From NCBI GenBank assembly GCA_028023455.1, contig JAQFVV010000182.1, forward strand, positions 1,366,001 through 1,430,000: a DNA stretch of 64,000 bases, in the 5' to 3' direction. The position numbers and the translations under genes were made by a program. The notes beneath the pieces are model-generated. The model searched no databases, was not told where the DNA came from, and was given only the letters and a program-made list of their open reading frames with translations. How positions within the stretch are numbered: position 1 is the stretch's first letter; each line of letters begins with the position of its first letter. The stretch is from Epiperipatus broadwayi (taxonomy: Eukaryota > Onychophora > Udeonychophora > Euonychophora > Peripatidae). Shown here piece by piece: positions 58,821 through 64,000 of the stretch.

Positions 58821-60471
58821 ATGAGCAGAAGAAATTCAGATGCTTTTAAAGAAAATAGAAAAAAATTATTAGCAAAGAGAAGAAATTCTGATCAGACTCA
58901 AAGAAAAGAAATTCTGTTAAGGAAAATTGATGATAATCAAAGGATATTGATTTGAATGGAAGAAATCTATCAGAAAAGAATAATAGACATTAAAATAATG
59001 AATCACTGCATACAAAAATCTATCCAGAATATTACCCAAAAATAGAAGTATATAAAAAAGAGCAAGACAAAAATTAGCAATCAAAAAATGCTAAAAAAAT
59101 GAAGGAAATTTAGCTGAAAAAATAAGAAAATAATCAAAAAATGATTATAAAAATAGAGGAAGATAAGAAAGTGCAAGACAGGAAAATAGTCAATATTATG
59201 GATCAAATGCAGGATATAATTTTAGAGGAAGATGAAAAGATAAATCAAATAGTAGAAAGGATAGATCATTGAAATTTACAAGTGAAGAAAGAAATTATAG
59301 AACAAATGGAGATTCAAGTAGTGAAAATGGAAAAAGGAGTGAAAAAATAGACCAAAAAATTCAACAAGAAACTAACACAGAAATAAAAAAGATAAGGAAT
59401 TACAGTCAAAAAACATATGAAGGAATAATTGATCAACTGGAAAAGATAGAGGTTGAACATAAAAAGTCTAAAAAAATATAAAAACTTCCAAGTTTAAAGG
59501 AATTGGAATTGAAAAATGGAATTCATATACTATTAAATTCCATTGAATGAGGTGAACTGAGATTCAAAACAATTGTTAATGAAGAGGCCAGATTAAACCC
59601 TATACATCATAATGAGGCCCATAATTTAGAGAACCAAATGCCAGACTGGGAAAGTTCCTATCAAACATTTAAATAGCCTAAAAAAGAACTTTAAGCTAAA
59701 CATAATACTAGAAAAAAATGGTAATAGTATGCAACCACTTCCAGAGAGCATCTCAGGAATGGTGGGATTTTTTGTTCACCAAGCCTAGTACTTTTGAAAA
59801 TTATAAAGATGCATTATTGAACTGAAGAATATCAGGAAGGTATAATTCACCAAGTCTCATAGGAAAGATATAAACCTAGAGAGACATAACCCATTTTTTT
59901 CAGACAGCAAGTGATTGGGTTGAGAGTCCTAACTTCACATTCTTTAACTGAATGTCAGATCATTCAGATCATCAGAAGAAATTTTCTCTGAAGTTTGAAC
60001 AAATGCAGACTGGTATTGATTGTATTGAGCTGGTTGCAGAGCTGCTAAAAACACTTGATCTAAGCAGTCAACCAGCAGAATATTTTAGTCACAAAGAAGG
60101 AAATTATAGTCAACAGAGAAAACTCATAAATAATGGGGAAATGAAGAACACATTGGTATATGGGTGTTAACAACACCTACAGATTCTATCCATATTGGAA
60201 GAATAAGAAAAGGCAGAAAAGTACAGGTAGTATTGAAAAAACAAGAATAGTCAGCCCAAGAAAACCAAATTCTCCTGTCAGATCACCAGATGAATTTTTC
60301 TACTCCAGTATAATTTCAGGGATAAGTACAGAAAGAAATAGAGCCAGTAAACAGAAGGGGCATGATCAAGTCCAGCCTGAGAAAATGGACAGAAATTATG
60401 GAGATGATAGAGCGTCCTCTGAGTCACTAAGAATGAGAATACCAACTCCATTTAAAAACTTTCAAAGGTAG
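58821..60471 (+). pseudogene. Ty3/gypsy-like gag pseudogene
   Basis: A series of broken plus-strand frames with gag order. From ATG 58821 there is an Arg/Lys/Asn-rich N-terminus. Charged coiled coil follows to ~59480 (EKIDQKIQQETNTEIKKIRN). Around 59750-59815 is the capsid-type motif ASQEWWDFLFTKPSTFENYK, matching A-x-x-WW...TF of Retrotrans_gag. Frames 59952-60170 and 60160-60471 follow, the latter Arg/Ser/Pro-rich (KPNSPVRSPDEFF), as in basic gag C-termini. Several stops and frame changes show it is dead. No pol follows. The order and WW motif tie it to the element 2 gag, but no LTR pair is recognised around it. Confidence 0.7.
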
Positions 60472-60479
60472 AATTAAAG

Positions 60480-61828
60480 GTGAAACTTAGAGTAGTAATG
60501 AGGATGGCTTACTCATTCATGACTCTAGATCAGTTTTAAGATAAAATGATTTAATAAAATGCTGAATTACTTATGTGTGATTTTTTTTTAATTACTTTTC
60601 AAGACCAAAATTCTGAAAAAAAAAATTTAATATATAAAAGATAAGATTCTATTATATAAAATATCATAATCTTTTGATATTACAAATTTAACTTGATTCT
60701 TGTTATAGCATTGAAAATATTCAATTTAATGAGATATTGTGTCATGTTTATTATACTGCAATGTAATAAGATTCAGCAAATGCAAGCCAACTATTCTGAA
60801 GATGTGACTGATACTGTTTTATTCTCAAGTCTTTCAGTTACTTTTTAGAAGCAGAGGCTGTTAATTATTTATTTACCTTATTCTTTTATATTGTGATTAA
60901 AAGTAATGACAAATCATATGCTGAATAACCACAAGAATATGGCACCTACCTGCCAATGTTGAACGTAGATCACTATATAGTTGTCATATTTGTTTTTTAT
61001 AGCATCGATACTCCACTTACTATTATAGAATATCCTTAGAACTTTTACTCTCTAGTTAATATTTAAAAAATACTCTATTACTAAACTGATTGGCTTTCTG
61101 GTTTGGTTAGGACTGATATTTGCAAAAAAAAAAATCTAGTTCTATTGTGCAGACAAGTGCGTTAATCACCGCATTAAACATGTTTTCAATTCTAATTAAG
61201 GTGTGTAGTAATACTTACATCAAGAGTCAATCATTTATAATGATAATTTTTCTTCAATGTAGACTAATTTATATAACAGTTCAGAGTAAAATTAATACAC
61301 ATATTTTACTTATCCGAATTACATTATCATTAAGCTTCTTCAAGACTCTTGAGATTTTTAAACACGAAAACTTTTTTTTTGTATAAATAATTCATCAATA
61401 GAAATAAATGTCATATGCTCAGTCAATTAAAAAAAATCAATAAATCAAAAAAAAAAAATGAATGAAATCTTTTTACAACAACCAGCTCGCAAAACATTAA
61501 AAAAAATAGTATTATAATAAAATTATTATTTGAACACACACTTTCAAGTTCCAAGTATATAATTTAAATATTCCAAGTATATAAATTATACTTGTATTAA
61601 AATATTATTATTATTTATTACACAAACAATGCATATACGTATAAAAGAGAATAATTCTTAAAAAAAAAAACAGAATTTATGCACGGAGTTATTCATAAGC
61701 TATTATATTAGATAGAAAATAATAATAATGATAATAATAAGTGTAAACAATAAATATCTGAAGAAGAAAAAATCATATAAAGAAAAACTTGAAAATATTG
61801 ATACAAAAAATAAATGACAAATTTAGAT
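60480..61828. other. AT-rich noncoding stretch
   Basis: No gene or LTR is recognised. Small frames such as 61120-61386 have no recognisable motif. Confidence 0.5.
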
Positions 61829-61864
61829 GATGATGATGATGATGATGATAATAATAATAATAAT
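61829..61864 (+). repeat. (GAT)n/(AAT)n microsatellite
   Basis: About six GAT units followed by AAT units, immediately downstream (minus sense) of the LINE fragment at 61907-62470. It is probably the LINE's 3' tail or derived from it. Confidence 0.7.
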
Positions 61865-61906
61865 TAAAAAAACAGACGTTTATAAAAAAATATGACCATT
61901 CAATCT

Positions 61907-62470
61907 TTAAAGAAAAGAAAAAAAAACTATTCTAGAAATGGGTTTTACAATGATTATACAAACCAATCTGTGATACATGTCAAATATGTCCACAATATAG
62001 AATATATTGGGTTTTTTTTTTTTTTGTTTCCTTGATATTTTACAGATGCTGCCTTTAATTTCTTCAGCAGTAATCTTCTCTTTTTGAAATGCTTCAACAC
62101 TATATTTAATTATAGCTCTCCAATGTATTATATTCTCTGCCATATCTTCCCAATGAAGACTATTGATATTGCACTTCTTTAGATTGTCTTTGAAATAATC
62201 CTTATAATGTAAATAGGATCTACCTCTTCTACAAACACCATGCTCAAGTTCACCATAAAAGATCATTTCAGGAAGTCTTTCCTTGTTCATTCATTTTACA
62301 TGTTCAATCCAATGAATATATGATTTCATAAATGGACTCTATAGTTTCACATCTAGCAAGCTGAAGAACATATTGGCTGTTTTTATGATATTATTGTATT
62401 TTTCAAATTTTTATAGAGCACCCTTAAATGAAACGTTTCTAATGCCTTTATATGGCACTGATTCTTTCTA
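61907..62470 (-). pseudogene. 3' end of a LINE (non-LTR retrotransposon) protein
   Basis: The minus frame 62290-61907 reads RLPEMIFYGELEHGVCRRGR, SYLHYKDYFKDNLKKCNINS, LHWEDMAENIIHWRA. This matches the conserved C-terminal tail of many animal LINE endonuclease-RT proteins: RLPKQxxYGEL-x-x-G-x-R-x-x-GR...YKD-x-x-K-x-x-L...W-x-x-x-A-x-x-R-x-x-WR. Upstream, through stops, HWIEHVK and IIKTAN fit the preceding W-x-GHV and I-x-x-x-x region. It differs in type from the RTE copy at 43-46 kb, so two LINE lineages are present. Extreme 5' truncation and internal stops make it inactive. Confidence 0.8.
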
Positions 62471-64000
62471 CATATTAAATAGATAAAATAGCAATTTTTT
62501 ACAGCGAACTTAGTTGTAGTAATTATTTCCCTGTGATAAAATACTCTTATCTTTTAATGCAGCAGCACATAGGAGCTTGTCTTCAGATCAACATTTAAAT
62601 CAACTTTTTTACTTATAAAACTACTAAGATATTTAAACTGCTAGATTATAATAGTTATTGGAAAGAATTACGATCATATTTTTTGGTGTGGGAGAACAGA
62701 TCATTATTATTCTAAAGCATTATTGAAGTATTCTAAAATTATATAACATTCATAAAACACAAACAAATAATATGTACAAGAAAAAAAGTATTTATTTTTC
62801 ATAATCATAACTCCACGTCAAATTGCTTATAAAAGAAAAACATTTGTTTTTAAAACGTTTGCTTTTGTTTTATAAAATTTATTTTAATGCATTCTACATA
62901 TCTATATACAAATATCATAATTTCCTAATTAACTGGGATGAAATTATGTCAAATATTTTTAAAAATTGGATACGTAGGTTTATTTATTCCACTGTTATAG
63001 TGATTTATCAATCTTTTTTTATTTTTGTGAAAAAATATTAAAATGTTTTTTTGTAATTTTCTATCTAAAGCAGTTAATGATTTCTCAACACAATTTAGAG
63101 ATATCTATATTTCTCTTCTCCCATTCTATCTCTCCCCCTCTCATAATTGGGTTTCTCATTGCAGCTAATATTGTCAGGAAAACTGCAACATTTCTAATAT
63201 GCTGACTTAGCCTTCAAGTTATTTAACATTATTTTTTATTTGTCATGGCTTTTCCTTGAATAATAAATATGAAGTTCACTGTTTCAACATACTTACAGCC
63301 ATTCTTTTTGTTATTTTTTTAATAAAAAATGTATTGAGCTGAATTCCACCTCCAAAAGTACGAAGAGTAGTATTATCTTGGAGCAATATAAATCTCAATA
63401 AATTAAATAATTAATAAAGGTATATTTACTTTTTCTAAATGTTATTAAAGCACTTAAAAAAAAAAAAAAAACACTATCTATAAGTTTCACGAATAGAAAT
63501 ACCATATAGAAGTTATCTTCAAATCAATAAAACTTTTTATTACTTTTGGAACTAAAATTAAAAAAACTTTTTAATTCCCAAAATTTTAAATCTTGAATTT
63601 TCAATGATATATAAATTCAGCTTTCAATATTGGTATTAAACAGTAGATTTCATAAGTAATAAAGATAAGAAAAGATAGTTATATCATTCTGCAAATTATC
63701 TCAAACATATAGTTGTACATTTTAGAGCAATTAACAAATGCGTAGTAGTTAAGATTATCATCTTTAACACCATAATCTAATAAGTAAACTGTGGATCTGC
63801 TATCTATATAAATATTATAATTTTCTTACCAGTGATAACTGCCTCGTTATATTGCCAATCTATTTTTTTATTTATGGTGTAACAGTTAGTAATCATTTGA
63901 CCAATCCAGTTGAGCCCTTTATCCTTTACATATGAATAGCTAGACATTCCTTTGCTAACCCCAACTCTATTTGAAATATATGTGTGTAAGAGTATTGTGT
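62471..64000. other. AT-rich noncoding stretch
   Basis: No gene or recognisable repeat. A 17-base A run lies near 63455-63471. Confidence 0.5.

Overview
The window reads as a very AT-rich, repeat-laden stretch of a eukaryotic genome. It is probably an invertebrate animal, judging by RTE-like and other LINE fragments, piggyBac and hAT-like relics, Ty3/gypsy-like gag genes, long introns-or-desert style noncoding DNA and many microsatellites. I find no bacterial operon structure, no rRNA, no CRISPR array and no host protein-coding exon I can defend. The species cannot be named from the sequence alone.

Layout. 1-7.5 kb: noncoding DNA with two decayed minus-strand retroelement relics (about 0.9-2.5 kb and 3.9-6.7 kb). 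7.5-13.2 kb: a structurally complete plus-strand LTR retrotransposon with ~1.7 kb LTRs, a tRNA-Lys-type primer-binding site (PBS) that is repeated in tandem, and a frameshifted gag-like gene but no pol. 13.2-30.6 kb: mostly noncoding, with a piggyBac transposase relic (14.2-14.7 kb), two ~366 bp hAT-type MITEs with perfect 8 bp target duplications, a 57-base C tract, and an inverted repeat of a transposase-like fragment around a tRNA-Arg-like sequence (24.7-25.4 kb). 30.6-42.1 kb: a ~2 kb tandem duplication whose first copy was split by a second LTR element. That element is on the minus strand, has ~2.55 kb LTRs, a 362-residue gag with a capsid motif, a PBS and a polypurine tract, and also lacks pol. 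The second copy of the duplication preserves the empty target site. 43.2-46.0 kb: a 5'-truncated, mutated RTE-type LINE with an exact 283 bp internal duplication. 46-50.6 kb: noncoding. 50.7 kb: a near-perfect 74 bp-arm hairpin. 51.5-54.2 kb: a decayed minus-strand retroelement with a coiled-coil ORF, Cys-rich ORFs and another tandem array of PBS-like sequences. 55.3-57.4 kb: a probable solo LTR. 58.8-60.5 kb: a gag pseudogene. 61.9-62.5 kb: the 3' end of a second LINE type. The remainder is noncoding.

Common theme. At least five loci look like one broad group of LTR retroelements that keep LTRs, a TGGYGCC-type PBS and a charged coiled-coil gag, but show no visible protease, reverse transcriptase or complete integrase. 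They would have to be mobilised in trans. Reiteration of the PBS/LTR-junction motif in at least two of them (near 9.2-9.4 kb and 53.85-54.23 kb) is the most unusual signal in the window.
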